A DNA stretch of 64,000 nucleotides from Prosthecobacter debontii (GCA_945873125.1 CAMCBV010000001.1:1-64000); one strand, 5' to 3'. Positions 35,828 to 45,380 are shown, numbered from the stretch's first letter. Translations and numbers: made by a program. The notes: generated from the letters alone by a model not told the origin.

Positions 35828-37369
35828 TCAGATCCGTGAATCCAGCAATCTTTTGAATTGAACGAGTGCCGATTCGTAGGCGGATGCTGAATTTGTATCG
35901 GGTTCGATCCGTGAGTTTGGTGAGGGCTTGCAGAAAACGGATTGGAGCTTCACGAGGTCATTCCCAGCGGCAGTGGCTGCGATGAGAGCGGCGCCAAGTG
36001 CGGCAGAATTGGCGACTTCTAGGCGCTCGACCGGCGCTTGGAACACATCGGCAACAATCTGAGCGATGCCGTCGTTTTTGGATGCTCCTCCGGTAAGGAG
36101 AATGCGTTGTGGTGCGATTCCCATCCACTGGGAATGCAAGCGCATATTAAGAAACTGGCCTTCCAGCAAAGAGCGGATTCGTAGCGCATCTGTTGGATTT
36201 TCTGAAAATTCCGTGACGGGTTTTTCGAAGTCGTGGCGTGGCGTGATCTCGGCTCCGTAGAAAGGCAGCGTGAGATTTTTCCCAGCAGAAGTTTTGGAGC
36301 TGGAGAGGGCTGAGTGATCAAACGCACCCCAGTCTATGCCGAGCTCATCGCGCAATGCTTCGCGAGCAAGGGATCCGTTGCGGAAGCAAATGAGAGACAT
36401 GAAACCACCCGCTGGATTTCCAAATACGTGCCCGAAGCCCTGAGGGTCGGTTTTCGGCTCTGCCATCGCAGCGAAAAACGTATCGCTTGTACCAAGAGAA
36501 ATAACGACTTGGCCTGGAGTGGTGGCTCCCATGCCGACGAGTGAAGCGGGATTGTCTCCGGTGAACGGGCAAACTTGGCAGCTTTTGGAAAATCCATATT
36601 TCTCGATGAAGTAGGAGCCAATCGTTCCTTGGGGCTTTAAGCAGGAAGTTGCGGGTAGAAGCTTTTCGGAAAGCTCCGGTGCGGTTGCCTTCATCAAGTC
36701 GTCGTCCCATGCCAAGTGTTTGAGATTAAGAAGGTTCATGCCCGCTCCATCGCCAAAGTCAATGGGCAGAGACTTGCCGGCGATAACCGATGCGATGAAT
36801 GAACTTACCAAGTGAACCTGATCGGTGGCGACGTAAGACTTGGGAGATTGCTTGGAAAATTTACGAATTTGCGGACCGGTGAAACGCTCAATCGCTACCG
36901 AGCCCGATCGTGAGCAGACTTCAGCGTCACCACCCATCGCATTGGCAATCTCTTTGCATTCAGAGCCGGTGGAAGTATCCATCCAGATCGGTGAAGTGGT
37001 GCGGGTGAGTGAGTTCGAGAGTTGTGCTTTGAGCGAGGAGGTTGGATCGAGATCGGCGATGATGGAATCAAATAACTCATTCACATACACCGATCCATGT
37101 TGTTGGCCGGAGCCTGCGATCATTGCGACTTTCGACAAGTCGACTTTGCCAGAGAGCTTTTCCAGAACCAAATCCAGCGCTTCCAACCACATCATGGGAT
37201 CGGCATGCACTTCTCCGTTAGCTCCGCCTGGGATGAAGCCGCTGGGTGCTTTATATTGGGGTAGTTCAGCGCCAAAATTTACCGATGCCTCGGCAATGAT
37301 TTCGCCGCGATCGTTATCGATAAGGATTGCGCTGAGGGATTGAGTTGAAGAATCGAAACCTAGGAACAT
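35828..37369 (-). CDS. FGGY-family carbohydrate kinase (xylulokinase-like)
   Basis: MFLGFDSSTQSLSAILID...IAGSGQQHGSVYVN...TGDNPASLVGMGATTPGQVVISLGTSDTFFA...ILLTGGASKNDGIAQIVADVF. Confidence 0.85.
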   Translation of the reverse strand: MFLGFDSSTQSLSAILIDNDRGEIIAEASVNFGAELPQYKAPSGFIPGGANGEVHADPMMWLEALDLVLEKLSGKVDLSKVAMIAGSGQQHGSVYVNELFDSIIADLDPTSSLKAQLSNSLTRTTSPIWMDTSTGSECKEIANAMGGDAEVCSRSGSVAIERFTGPQIRKFSKQSPKSYVATDQVHLVSSFIASVIAGKSLPIDFGDGAGMNLLNLKHLAWDDDLMKATAPELSEKLLPATSCLKPQGTIGSYFIEKYGFSKSCQVCPFTGDNPASLVGMGATTPGQVVISLGTSDTFFAAMAEPKTDPQGFGHVFGNPAGGFMSLICFRNGSLAREALRDELGIDWGAFDHSALSSSKTSAGKNLTLPFYGAEITPRHDFEKPVTEFSENPTDALRIRSLLEGQFLNMRLHSQWMGIAPQRILLTGGASKNDGIAQIVADVFQAPVERLEVANSAALGAALIAATAAGNDLVKLQSVFCKPSPNSRIEPDTNSASAYESALVQFKRLLDSRI

Positions 37370-37408
37370 GCCGAGAGTTTTCGGTTAATTTCGAGACGTT
37401 CAAGGATA

Positions 37409-37445
37409 AACAAAAAAAGAGCGGCTGCCGAAGCAACCGCTCTTA
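37409..37445 (-). terminator. Rho-independent terminator for the TorF-like porin gene
   Basis: Minus strand AAGAGCGGTTGCTTCGGCAGCCGCTCTTTTTTT: GC-rich stem, short loop, T-run. Confidence 0.85.
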
Positions 37446-37472
37446 AGTGAATTAGTTTACGTAAACTTCAAA

Positions 37473-38174
37473 TTAGAAGCTGACGGAAAGCATGGTGCCT
37501 GCGGTCAACTCGTTGTCGGAGCTGTCGTAGACGGAATCTTCATTGCCAGTAAGTGCCCATGAGTATGCGAGGAATGGCGAGATGGTCGCGGTTTCGCTGT
37601 ATGCATAATCGAGAGCGGCTTTGACACCGATGTGGCTGAATTCGCGGTTTTCGGAAACATAACCGAGAACAGCGCCTGTGTTCAGAGTCAAGCATTGGCT
37701 GAGCTCAAAGCTTTTGCCAGCTGCGAGTTCAATGTAGGTTTCGGTATCTCCTTCGATTTCAGCGAAGAATGTCAAGGAAGTATCGATGCCATAGATCTCA
37801 CGTGATGCGGAGATGTAAGCTTCGGAGTAGTCTACGTCGAAGTTTCTCTCGTTATCATAGTAAATGTAACCCAAGGCAAGAGTCGCAAAAGAGAACTCCT
37901 TGGAAACTTCACCATAAACGTCGAGCTCGGTGAAGGAATCCCCTTCGTTGGTGAATGTGCCGTGCCAGAGACCACCGCTGATGCCGAGGCCGTTGTATTC
38001 GGTTGCAAGGTTAAGACCTGTTTCAAGGAGATCATCACCGATTTTGACTCCGCGGAACATGTAGGCGGAGGAATAACCTGCGTGAAGATCAGCTTCGACT
38101 TCTGCCGAAGCGTTGCCTGCCGCGAGAGCGGAAGCTACGACGAGGGCACCGATAGTTTTGTAGTAGTTTTGCAT
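37473..38174 (-). CDS. TorF-like putative outer-membrane porin/beta-barrel protein
   Basis: Signal peptide MQNYYKTIGALVVASALAAGNASA then EVEADLHAGYSSAYMFRGVKIGDDLLETGLNLATEYNGLGISGGLWHG...; C-terminal AGTMLSVSF. Confidence 0.7.
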   Translation of the reverse strand: MQNYYKTIGALVVASALAAGNASAEVEADLHAGYSSAYMFRGVKIGDDLLETGLNLATEYNGLGISGGLWHGTFTNEGDSFTELDVYGEVSKEFSFATLALGYIYYDNERNFDVDYSEAYISASREIYGIDTSLTFFAEIEGDTETYIELAAGKSFELSQCLTLNTGAVLGYVSENREFSHIGVKAALDYAYSETATISPFLAYSWALTGNEDSVYDSSDNELTAGTMLSVSF

Positions 38175-38253
38175 AGTTTTGTTGTTGTTGGTTTCAGTTG
38201 CTTCTAGCATCCCAAACTGATCCGTGATGGAACAGACATGGCGAACAGAACTT

Positions 38254-38270
38254 AGCATTCTGCGTACCAA
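38254..38270 (-). promoter_or_regulatory. Putative sigma-54 promoter for the TorF-like porin gene (TTGGTACGCAGAATGCT)
   Basis: Minus-strand match to TTGGCACGNNNNTTGCW with 12-bp spacing between GG and GC; about 70 nt predicted 5' UTR to the start at 38174. Confidence 0.5.
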
Positions 38271-38474
38271 GGAGAAACTTCTGGCAAACCGTTGCAAGGG
38301 GTATTTAATCAATCCGTAGGATCTGTCCAGATAAAAGTGTCATCCCAATGACGGGCGAGTCGTGGGTTTTTGGAAGGTTTATTGCCCCTCTTTTTTGATG
38401 ATATTCCATTTTCGATCCTGAGACAGCATCGTTTTTCATTGATAAAATATGGATGAAATCCGGTAGCTGCATTT

Positions 38475-38491
38475 TTGGCACGGCCATTGCT
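38475..38491 (+). promoter_or_regulatory. Sigma-54 (-24/-12) promoter for amt (TTGGCACGGCCATTGCT)
   Basis: Full match to YTGGCACGNNNNTTGCW with correct GG/GC spacing, 74 nt upstream of the amt ATG. Confidence 0.8.
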
Positions 38492-38564
38492 TAGCACTGA
38501 CACTGCTGTATGAAATGCAGTTCAATCCGCAATAACAGCTCAACATCCGACAACCCTGACTCAT

Positions 38565-40112
38565 ATGATAAGAAGACATCCAACAACATTGCGAGCTCTT
38601 GCCCTAGCGGCGATGGCTTGTTTCGCCATGCCGTTTGCGTCCACGACCGTTCTTGGTCAAGATGCTACTACGGCGCCTGCCCCAACCGAAGTTGCCGCAG
38701 AAGCTGCTCCAGCAGCTCCAGATGCAGCTGCCGTAGCAGCAGACACACTTGCGTATTTCAACAACGTGGCGCCTACAGGACCGCTAGCCGGACTTCCTGG
38801 TCCAGGCCACAATGCCTTCTTGATGGTCTGCGCAGCTCTGGTTTTGTTCATGACACTGCCAGGTCTCGCGCTCTTCTACGGAGGTCTGGTTCGTAAGAAA
38901 AGCATCCTTTCTGTGATGGCTCAGTGTCTCGGCCTAGCAGGCTTGGTCACGATCATGTGGTTTGCTTTTGGTTATTCCATGGTTTTCGGCGAGCATGCTG
39001 CGGAAGGCGCACCAAGCTGGGCTGGCATCTTTGGTGACTTCAGCAAATACGCGTTTTTGAAAGACGTGGGCGGAGCCCCAAACACCAACTACACCGCGTG
39101 GCCATCCCACAGCACTTTTGCGATGTATCAGCTGATGTTCGCAATCATCACACCGGCACTCATCGTCGGCGCAATTGCTGAGCGCATGAAATATTCCGCA
39201 ATCATGATTTTCTGTGCCATCTGGATGGTACTCGTTTATTTCCCAATGGCTCACATGGTCTGGGGCTTCGATGGTCTTTTCAACGGCGTCTGGAATGGCG
39301 GCGCGAAAATTCCAAGCATCGACTTCGCTGGTGGCACTGTGGTTCACATGACTTCGGGCTGGAGCGCTCTTGTGCTCTGTCTCATCCTTGGCAAGCGCCT
39401 TGGCTTCGGTAAGGAGAAAATGTCTCCTCACAACATGGTTCTCTGCATGGTCGGCACTGGGATGCTCTGGGTCGGCTGGTATGGTTTCAATGCCGGTTCC
39501 GCTCTCGCGGCCGATGGCCTTGCATCTCAGGCATTTATGACCACCACCATTGCAGCTGCCGTAGCAGCCTTCACCTGGGGTCTTATTGAAAAGGTTCTCA
39601 AGCGCAAAGTCAGCGTTCTCGGTCTTTGCTCCGGTGCGGTGGCCGGTCTCGTGGTGATCACCCCTGCGGCAGGTTTCGTTACCGCGCAATCTGCCTTCAT
39701 CATGGGTATCTTGGCTGGCGTTGTTCCTTACTTCGCTTGCACCTTCCTTAAATCCAAAATGGGTTACGATGACTCGCTTGATACCTTCGGTATTCACGGA
39801 GTTGGCGGCACCCTTGGAGCCTTGCTCACTGCGGTTTTCGCAAACAGCAAAGTAAATCCTAACTTGGTGAGCGATGCCTATGCCAAACTGAACGGCTTGC
39901 AAGCGATGTTTGACCCAGAAACTGGCAAAGCCACCAGCGCATTGTTGATCAATCACCTCTACGTTGCGGGTATCACGATCGTTCTTTCTGTGGTTGTGAC
40001 AGCCGTAGTCGCTTACATCATCAAAGCAGTCATCGGGCTTCGTCCTTCCCCTGAAGAAGAAACCGCTGGTCTCGATATCACCGAACACGGTGAGGAAGGT
40101 TACGACTACTAA
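38565..40112 (+). CDS. amt: Ammonium transporter
   Basis: GLALFYGGLVRKKSILSVMAQCLGLAGLVTIMWFAFGYSMVFG; FAGGTVVHMTSGWSALVLCLILGKRLGF; DDSLDTFGIHGVGGTLGALLTAVFA. Confidence 0.96.
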   Translation: MIRRHPTTLRALALAAMACFAMPFASTTVLGQDATTAPAPTEVAAEAAPAAPDAAAVAADTLAYFNNVAPTGPLAGLPGPGHNAFLMVCAALVLFMTLPGLALFYGGLVRKKSILSVMAQCLGLAGLVTIMWFAFGYSMVFGEHAAEGAPSWAGIFGDFSKYAFLKDVGGAPNTNYTAWPSHSTFAMYQLMFAIITPALIVGAIAERMKYSAIMIFCAIWMVLVYFPMAHMVWGFDGLFNGVWNGGAKIPSIDFAGGTVVHMTSGWSALVLCLILGKRLGFGKEKMSPHNMVLCMVGTGMLWVGWYGFNAGSALAADGLASQAFMTTTIAAAVAAFTWGLIEKVLKRKVSVLGLCSGAVAGLVVITPAAGFVTAQSAFIMGILAGVVPYFACTFLKSKMGYDDSLDTFGIHGVGGTLGALLTAVFANSKVNPNLVSDAYAKLNGLQAMFDPETGKATSALLINHLYVAGITIVLSVVVTAVVAYIIKAVIGLRPSPEEETAGLDITEHGEEGYDY

Positions 40113-40137
40113 TATTCGTCTATCGAATTTGCATCCT

Positions 40138-40171
40138 CGGGCGAGCTGGCAACAGCTCGCCCGTTTTCGTT
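40138..40171 (+). terminator. Rho-independent terminator after amt
   Basis: CGGGCGAGCT-GGCAAC-AGCTCGCCCG perfect 10-bp stem followed by TTTTCGTTT. Confidence 0.85.
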
Positions 40172-40204
40172 TGCGGGAGAGGCAAGTTCGGATAGGAATA
40201 AGTT

Positions 40205-40675
40205 ATGAAACGGCAGGTGATGAGGTTCTTTTTGGCGCTGGGTCTGGCCGTATCCACGGTTTTTTTGGGCATGTTGTGGACTTCGAAATATGAGTCTTCG
40301 CCTGATCCGAAGGCGCGTTTTGAAATTCAGGCAATTCGTTTGAAGCAGGATAAGGGATATGTCTGGCTTGAGGCTCATTTGAAAAAAAACGGGGAAAAGG
40401 ATCATGATCTCAAGCAGCCAGTGCGGTTGGTCACGGCAGATGGGGTGAAGCATGAGCCTGCGGATTCGAGCTTTGCTGGAACGCCGGAAAAGGGCTTTAC
40501 CGAAATTTGGTTTAAATTCTGGCTGGAGACAGAGGCGCTTAAAGGCGAAATAAACCTCGAAATGAACGGTGGTGCGCTGAAAATCAAAAACTCAAAGTCG
40601 ATACCTGCGATTGGGAGTGACAAAGAAACCGTATTTAAATCCTCAAATTGGGAAACATCATGGCTTGGCTTTTGA
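40205..40675 (+). CDS. Hypothetical membrane-anchored/secreted protein
   Basis: N-terminal hydrophobic segment (MRFFLALGLAVSTVFLGMLW); overlaps the start of coaX. Confidence 0.5.
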   Translation: MKRQVMRFFLALGLAVSTVFLGMLWTSKYESSPDPKARFEIQAIRLKQDKGYVWLEAHLKKNGEKDHDLKQPVRLVTADGVKHEPADSSFAGTPEKGFTEIWFKFWLETEALKGEINLEMNGGALKIKNSKSIPAIGSDKETVFKSSNWETSWLGF

Positions 40676-41400
40676 TTGATAACTCCAATTCGCGCACCAA
40701 GTTCCGCCTGGGCAATGCCGAGGGCTTGATGGAATGGTCCGCCGTCATACCAACGCAGGATCTGGAAGCGTCTTCAATCCAAGCTTTGGTTGGCGGATTA
40801 GAGTTTTCGGCAGTGGCGGTTGCATCGGTGGTTCCTGACAAAGAGGATGAGTTGAGGAGTTTTTTTGAAAATCAGGCAGCCTATCACAGGTTAACTCATG
40901 AAAGTCCTCTGGGTTATGGATTTGAGATCGATAGCCCGGAGCAAGTGGGTCACGACCGTTTGGCGAATATCGTCGCCTTAAACGAGCGATATGATGTCCC
41001 CGGAATCGCAATCGATTTTGGAACGGCCGTCACTTTCAGTGTCATATCTGCGAAAGGAAATTTCGCGGGGGGGGTGATCGCGCCGGGAATGGATTGCATG
41101 ACGGACTATCTCGCGTCGAAAACGGCGCAGTTGCCACGGGTTAAACCGGAGGAATACCAATCAGCCATTGGCAAAACCACCTTGGAAGCGCTGCGGATCG
41201 GTGCGGTCGCGGGTCATCGCGGAATGGTTAGAGAAATTTTGCGTGAGATGATTTCAGAAATCGGCGGTGAAATTACAGTAATTGCTACGGGAGGAGGAGC
41301 GACATTCGCAGCTCACGGATTATCGGAAATTTTCGCAGTGGATCTGGATCTCACATTAGAGGGATTGCGGCTCGTTGCTGGGAGAGTTTTCAGTGTTTGA
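40660..41400 (+). CDS. coaX: Type III pantothenate kinase
   Basis: MAWLLIDNSNSRTKFRL...VGHDRLANIVALNERYDVPGIAIDFGTAVTFSVISAKGNFAGGVIAPGMDCMTDYLASKTAQLP. Confidence 0.9.
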   Translation: MAWLLIDNSNSRTKFRLGNAEGLMEWSAVIPTQDLEASSIQALVGGLEFSAVAVASVVPDKEDELRSFFENQAAYHRLTHESPLGYGFEIDSPEQVGHDRLANIVALNERYDVPGIAIDFGTAVTFSVISAKGNFAGGVIAPGMDCMTDYLASKTAQLPRVKPEEYQSAIGKTTLEALRIGAVAGHRGMVREILREMISEIGGEITVIATGGGATFAAHGLSEIFAVDLDLTLEGLRLVAGRVFSV

Positions 41401-41403
41401 TTT

Positions 41404-41533
41404 TCAACCACGAAATACACCAAAAGCACGAAAAAATCAGAACTAAACCCATCATGCTTCAGTCATCAAATCCTGCGGCGTGGATGGTTCCATAATTCAT
41501 CCCACTTTTGTGTAATTCGTGATTTTCGTGGTT
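41404..41533. repeat. Intergenic inverted repeat with CCACGAAATACACCAAAAGCACGAAAA-type arms
   Basis: Left AACCACGAAATACACCAAAAGCACGAAAAA and right CTTTTGTGTAATTCGTGATTTTCGTGGTT are imperfect inverted copies. Confidence 0.6.
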
Positions 41534-41536
41534 AAA

Positions 41537-41564
41537 AATATCTAGGATTAATCTAGATATTTTC
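41537..41564. terminator. AT-rich palindrome, possible terminator (AAATATCTAG...CTAGATATTTT)
   Basis: Inverted repeat AAAATATCTAG GATTAAT CTAGATATTTT between coaX and the ROK gene. Confidence 0.4.
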
Positions 41565-41592
41565 CCCAATGCTCTTTAGGCAGTGCGCGGCA

Positions 41593-42534
41593 ATGAGTGA
41601 ACTTCCTAAAGCAATTGGCATCGATTTCGGCGGTACCAGCGTGAAAACTGGGGTGGTGCGTGGTTCAGAAATCATTGATTCGGCGCCACCGATCGCGACA
41701 CAGGATTTTGACGGGCCGGAACCGCTGATCGCGATGATGGTGCGCACGGTTGAGGACCTACGTTTGAGGCATTCGAAAATCTCGGCGGTTGGCATTGGGA
41801 TGCCGGGCTTCGTTCATTTTGAAAAGGGCATGGTATTTAATCTGACCAACGTGAGGGGTTGGCAGAATGTGGCACTGAAAGGGATTCTCGAGGCGAAGTT
41901 GGAATTGCCTGTGGTCGCGGATAACGATGCAAACTGTATGGCGTATGCTGAATGGAAGTTAGGTGCGGGCAGAGGTTTCAGGGATCTGGTTTGTGTTTCG
42001 CTGGGCACAGGTGTGGGCGGAGGTGTGATCGTGAACGGTCAAATGGTACGCGGTGCGAATTACGGTGCGGGTGAAATCGGCCAGACATCGATCGATTTTC
42101 AGGGCCGCCGGGGTCATTATGGAAATTTAGGTGCACTCGAAGATTATATCGGTAACCGGGAAATCGCTCGTGATGCGCAGCAGGCTTATCTGGCCGCGGG
42201 AATTTCTAAAGATATCGAAGACTGCTCGCCTGTCGCGCTTGCGGAAGCGGCGCAGCATGGGGATAAAATCGCACTTCAGCGCTGGGACATTACGGGACGT
42301 ATGCTCGCGACTTCCATGATGAATGCGTGTTGGTTGTTGAATCCGGAAGCTTTGATCATCGGTGGCGGTGTGGCCCGTGCGGGTGAGTTGCTCTTCAAGC
42401 CCTTGCGCGAGCATCTCCTGCAACAGCTCTCGGAGCCCTTCAAAGACCATCTCGCGATTTTACCAGCCAATTTCGGCCACGAGGCGGGCACAATTGGAGC
42501 GGCGGCGCTTGCGCTCGAAGTAGCGGGTTTGTAA
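41593..42534 (+). CDS. ROK family protein (glucokinase-like)
   Basis: KAIGIDFGGTSVKTGVV...VGIGMPGFVHFEKG...VVADNDANCMAYAEWKLGAGRGFRDLVCVSLGTGVGGGVIVNGQMVRGANYGAGEIG. Confidence 0.93.
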   Translation: MSELPKAIGIDFGGTSVKTGVVRGSEIIDSAPPIATQDFDGPEPLIAMMVRTVEDLRLRHSKISAVGIGMPGFVHFEKGMVFNLTNVRGWQNVALKGILEAKLELPVVADNDANCMAYAEWKLGAGRGFRDLVCVSLGTGVGGGVIVNGQMVRGANYGAGEIGQTSIDFQGRRGHYGNLGALEDYIGNREIARDAQQAYLAAGISKDIEDCSPVALAEAAQHGDKIALQRWDITGRMLATSMMNACWLLNPEALIIGGGVARAGELLFKPLREHLLQQLSEPFKDHLAILPANFGHEAGTIGAAALALEVAGL

Positions 42535-42540
42535 CAGCGG

Positions 42541-43005
42541 CTAGCAGATGGCGATGATTTCGAAGTCAGGTGCTTCAATCTGCTCTCCGAGCATTTTGCC
42601 CATCAGTTTCGCGTAAAGCGGACTTTCTGGGCTGAGCAAAGTCACCTCTTGATTTTCGTAAAGGATTTCTAGTCCACCAGCTGCCGGAGCGAGGAGAAAT
42701 AGGATTTTTTGTTGGCTGCCAGGTTTGCGCAGTGTGACCAGTGCACCGGCATCCACGGGGTCGTTTAGGGAAAAATCGCCAAGCCGCAGGTTTTCAAAGG
42801 CCATCAGGGTTGCTCTCAGATCTTTGACCTGACGCGCCTGCCCCGTGGCCAGATATGATTCTTCTAAGCTACGTGTGTCGTATTTGCTCTCGGCCTTCGA
42901 ACCTGGATCGGTTGCGGCTTCATGGGCTGCGATGGCCGCTTTTGCCAAACGTTCCAGACGCGCGCGCAATTCGTCACTTATCAGTTCGACCAATTCAGAT
43001 TTCAT
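42541..43005 (-). CDS. GreA/GreB-type transcription elongation factor-like protein
   Basis: Coiled-coil N-terminus, [30 protein letters not shown]...[24 protein letters not shown]. Confidence 0.7.
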   Translation of the reverse strand: MKSELVELISDELRARLERLAKAAIAAHEAATDPGSKAESKYDTRSLEESYLATGQARQVKDLRATLMAFENLRLGDFSLNDPVDAGALVTLRKPGSQQKILFLLAPAAGGLEILYENQEVTLLSPESPLYAKLMGKMLGEQIEAPDFEIIAIC

Positions 43006-43161
43006 GTTTCAGTCGCACCATTTCGACAGGGTTTCGTCATCTTACAATACATTGCTGCAAGTGGAGGCTTGACCCCACGCGGAGGGATGGGCAATTTGTG
43101 CGCCCCTGCGGTGCCTTGGTGGCAATCCGTCGGTAAAAACGAAATCACAAATCGATTAGGT

Positions 43162-44208
43162 ATGGCTGCGAAGATTTATACAAACAAAGACGCGAATCTC
43201 AAATCGCTTAAGAAAAAGACGCTCGCCGTGATTGGCTTCGGCTCACAAGGCCACGCACACGCGCTCAACCTCAAGGACAGCGGATTCAAGGTCATCATCG
43301 GCCTATACAAGAAATCCAAATCCCGTGAAGTCGCTAAGAAGCTTGGCTTTGAAGTGATGGACACTGCGGATGCTGTGAAAGCTGCCGACGTTATTTTCGT
43401 CGCAACTCCTGATACCGTCATCCCTGCGGTTTACAACAAGGACATCGCGCCAAACATCACCAAGGGCAAAACCCTGCTTTTCTCGCACGGCTTCGCCGTT
43501 CATTTCAAAACCATTAAGCTGCCGAAAAACATCGATGTGATTCTCGTCGCACCCAAAGGCCCAGGTCACACGGTTCGCTCGCAGTTCGTCGCTGGAAAAG
43601 GCGTTCCCGGTCTCATCGCTATCCATCAAGATGTGACTGGAAAAGCTAAAGAAACCGCTCTTGCATGGGCTGCTGGTATCGGCAGTGGTCGCGCGGGTAT
43701 TTTTGAAACCAATTTCCGTGAAGAAACCGTGACCGACCTCTTCGGTGAGCAAGTCGTTCTCTGCGGTGGCGCTTCGGCACTCGTCAAAGCGGGCTTTGAA
43801 GTTCTTGTCGAAGCTGGATACCAGCCTGAGATGGCTTACTTCGAGTGCCTTCACGAGCTTAAGCTCATCGTCGACCTCATGAATGAGCAAGGCATCGCCG
43901 GCATGCGTTTCTCCATCTCCGAAACCGCCGAGTGGGGTGATGTGTCCGTTGGGCCGAAAATCATCGATGCTTCCGTCAAGAAGCGCATGAAGCAGCAACT
44001 CAAAGAGATCGAAAACGGCAAGTTTGCCAAAGAGTGGATCGCCGAATACGAAGGCGGCTACAAGAAGTTCAACGTGCTTCGTAAAGAAGGCGCAAACCAC
44101 CAGATCGAAAAAGTGGGTGAGAAACTCCGCTCCACCATGAGCTGGATCAAGCACAGCAAGATCAAGAAAGGCGCAAGCCAAGCGAGCCTCATATCGAGCT
44201 CCAAATAA
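43162..44208 (+). CDS. ilvC: Ketol-acid reductoisomerase
   Basis: [29 protein letters not shown]...[11 protein letters not shown]...[32 protein letters not shown]. Confidence 0.96.
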   Translation: MAAKIYTNKDANLKSLKKKTLAVIGFGSQGHAHALNLKDSGFKVIIGLYKKSKSREVAKKLGFEVMDTADAVKAADVIFVATPDTVIPAVYNKDIAPNITKGKTLLFSHGFAVHFKTIKLPKNIDVILVAPKGPGHTVRSQFVAGKGVPGLIAIHQDVTGKAKETALAWAAGIGSGRAGIFETNFREETVTDLFGEQVVLCGGASALVKAGFEVLVEAGYQPEMAYFECLHELKLIVDLMNEQGIAGMRFSISETAEWGDVSVGPKIIDASVKKRMKQQLKEIENGKFAKEWIAEYEGGYKKFNVLRKEGANHQIEKVGEKLRSTMSWIKHSKIKKGASQASLISSSK

Positions 44209-44223
44209 TTCAAAATGATCTCA

Positions 44224-44262
44224 CAAACGCCCGGTCTCTTCGTGAGTCCGGGCGTTTTTTTG
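44224..44262 (+). terminator. Rho-independent terminator after ilvC
   Basis: AAACGCCCGG...CCGGGCGTTTTTTTG. Confidence 0.9.
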
Positions 44263-44275
44263 TTATGCAGGAGTA

Positions 44276-44343
44276 TGGACCGCGCGAGTCCACTCGCGCT
44301 TTGGACCATAGCGTAATGAAGCGCGACTGGAGTCGCGCGGTCC
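44276..44343. repeat. REP-like palindromic intergenic element (copy 1)
   Basis: GGACCGCGCGAGTC...GCGCGACTGGAGTCGCGCGGTCC: inverted outer arms plus inner hairpins; similar to 60765-60839. Confidence 0.7.
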
Positions 44344-44364
44344 TTTGAGGGGCGGCACGCTTTC

Positions 44365-45366
44365 CTACCTGGTCGCAGCAGGCAACCATGCGCGTGCGCC
44401 TGTGCTGCGGCGTTGGCAGTCCTTAAAAAATCCGTTGAGACCCTGCCGTGTTTGCAGGTCTTCGATGGCTTCGGCGGCTTTTGGGTAGCGCCAGCGGAAA
44501 CCCGCTTCGCGCAGCCTCAAAGGATCCGCCCACCGGCTTTTCAGGATCAGCTCCGTTTCCGATTTCATGAAAAACGCACCGATTTTCAGCATCCACTCGG
44601 TTGCCGGAAGCCCGAAGGGCATTCCCATGGTTTCACGGAAACACTTCATGAGCTCGCGATTGGTGGGGAAATTGGGTGCGGTCACGTTGATCAAGCCTTC
44701 AATGAATGGATCGCGCATTAAAAAATCCACAGATCTTAAAAAATCTTCCATGTGGATCCAGCTGATGCGCTGAGTGCCTTTGCCCATAGTTCCGCCAAGC
44801 GCATTTTTGGTCAGATTGCCCAAGACATCATAAACGGTTTCAGGTTCGTTGGCCAAAACCATCCCGATGCGCATCGCAATTTTTCGGGTTTCTGCCGGTA
44901 TTTTTGCGGCGAAGAACGCGTCTTCCCATGCGGCCGCCACTTCACAGGAAAAACCCTCACCCATGATTCCATGCCATTCGTTTTGTGCTTTATCTTCCGC
45001 ATGGCGATACCATGTCGCGGTGCTTGAGTTGATCCATAATTTCGGAGGAACACGGCATGCGGCGATAGCCTTGCCAATGACTTGAGTGGATTTCACCCGA
45101 CTCGCAAGTATATCCTCGCGATTCTTTGCGTTGTAGCGGCAGTTCACACTGCGCCCGGAAAGATTGATCACCAATTCAGCTCCTTCAAGAGCGTAGGCCC
45201 AAGGTCCGATGGTTTCTCCGTCCCATTTTAAAAACATGCCGTCGCCGCTCCAGCCCTTGCGGTTTCTCGCGATCGCGACGACCTCGCGGCCGTTTCTTGT
45301 AAAGTGACGGCAAAGATAGCGGCCGAGAAATCCGTTGGCGCCGATGATGACTACTGTCGTGTTCAT
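44365..45366 (-). CDS. TIGR01777-family NAD-dependent epimerase (YfcH-like)
   Basis: TTVVIIGANGFLGRYLCRHFTRNGREVVAIAR...ELVINLSGRSVNCRYNAKNREDILASRVKST...ISWIHMEDFLRSVDFLM. Confidence 0.88.
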   Translation of the reverse strand: MNTTVVIIGANGFLGRYLCRHFTRNGREVVAIARNRKGWSGDGMFLKWDGETIGPWAYALEGAELVINLSGRSVNCRYNAKNREDILASRVKSTQVIGKAIAACRVPPKLWINSSTATWYRHAEDKAQNEWHGIMGEGFSCEVAAAWEDAFFAAKIPAETRKIAMRIGMVLANEPETVYDVLGNLTKNALGGTMGKGTQRISWIHMEDFLRSVDFLMRDPFIEGLINVTAPNFPTNRELMKCFRETMGMPFGLPATEWMLKIGAFFMKSETELILKSRWADPLRLREAGFRWRYPKAAEAIEDLQTRQGLNGFFKDCQRRSTGARAWLPAATR

Positions 45367-45380
45367 AACAAGTGGCTGGT

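Noticed and set aside
38281-38297. Additional sigma-54-like sequence CTGGCAAACCGTTGCAA on the + strand
   Set aside because: GG-to-GC spacing is one base short and it lies ~280 nt upstream of amt; the 38475 site is a far better match.
38690-38750. GCTGCTCCAGCAGCTCCAGATGCAGCTGCC low-complexity tract as a regulatory repeat
   Set aside because: Encodes the Ala/Pro-rich N-terminal linker of Amt; ordinary codon repetition.
38934-40088. 384-aa minus-strand ORF opposite amt
   Set aside because: Antisense of a highly conserved ammonium transporter; low-plausibility composition (His/Asp/Asn-rich).
43303-44181. 292-aa minus-strand ORF opposite ilvC
   Set aside because: Antisense shadow of an unambiguous ketol-acid reductoisomerase gene.
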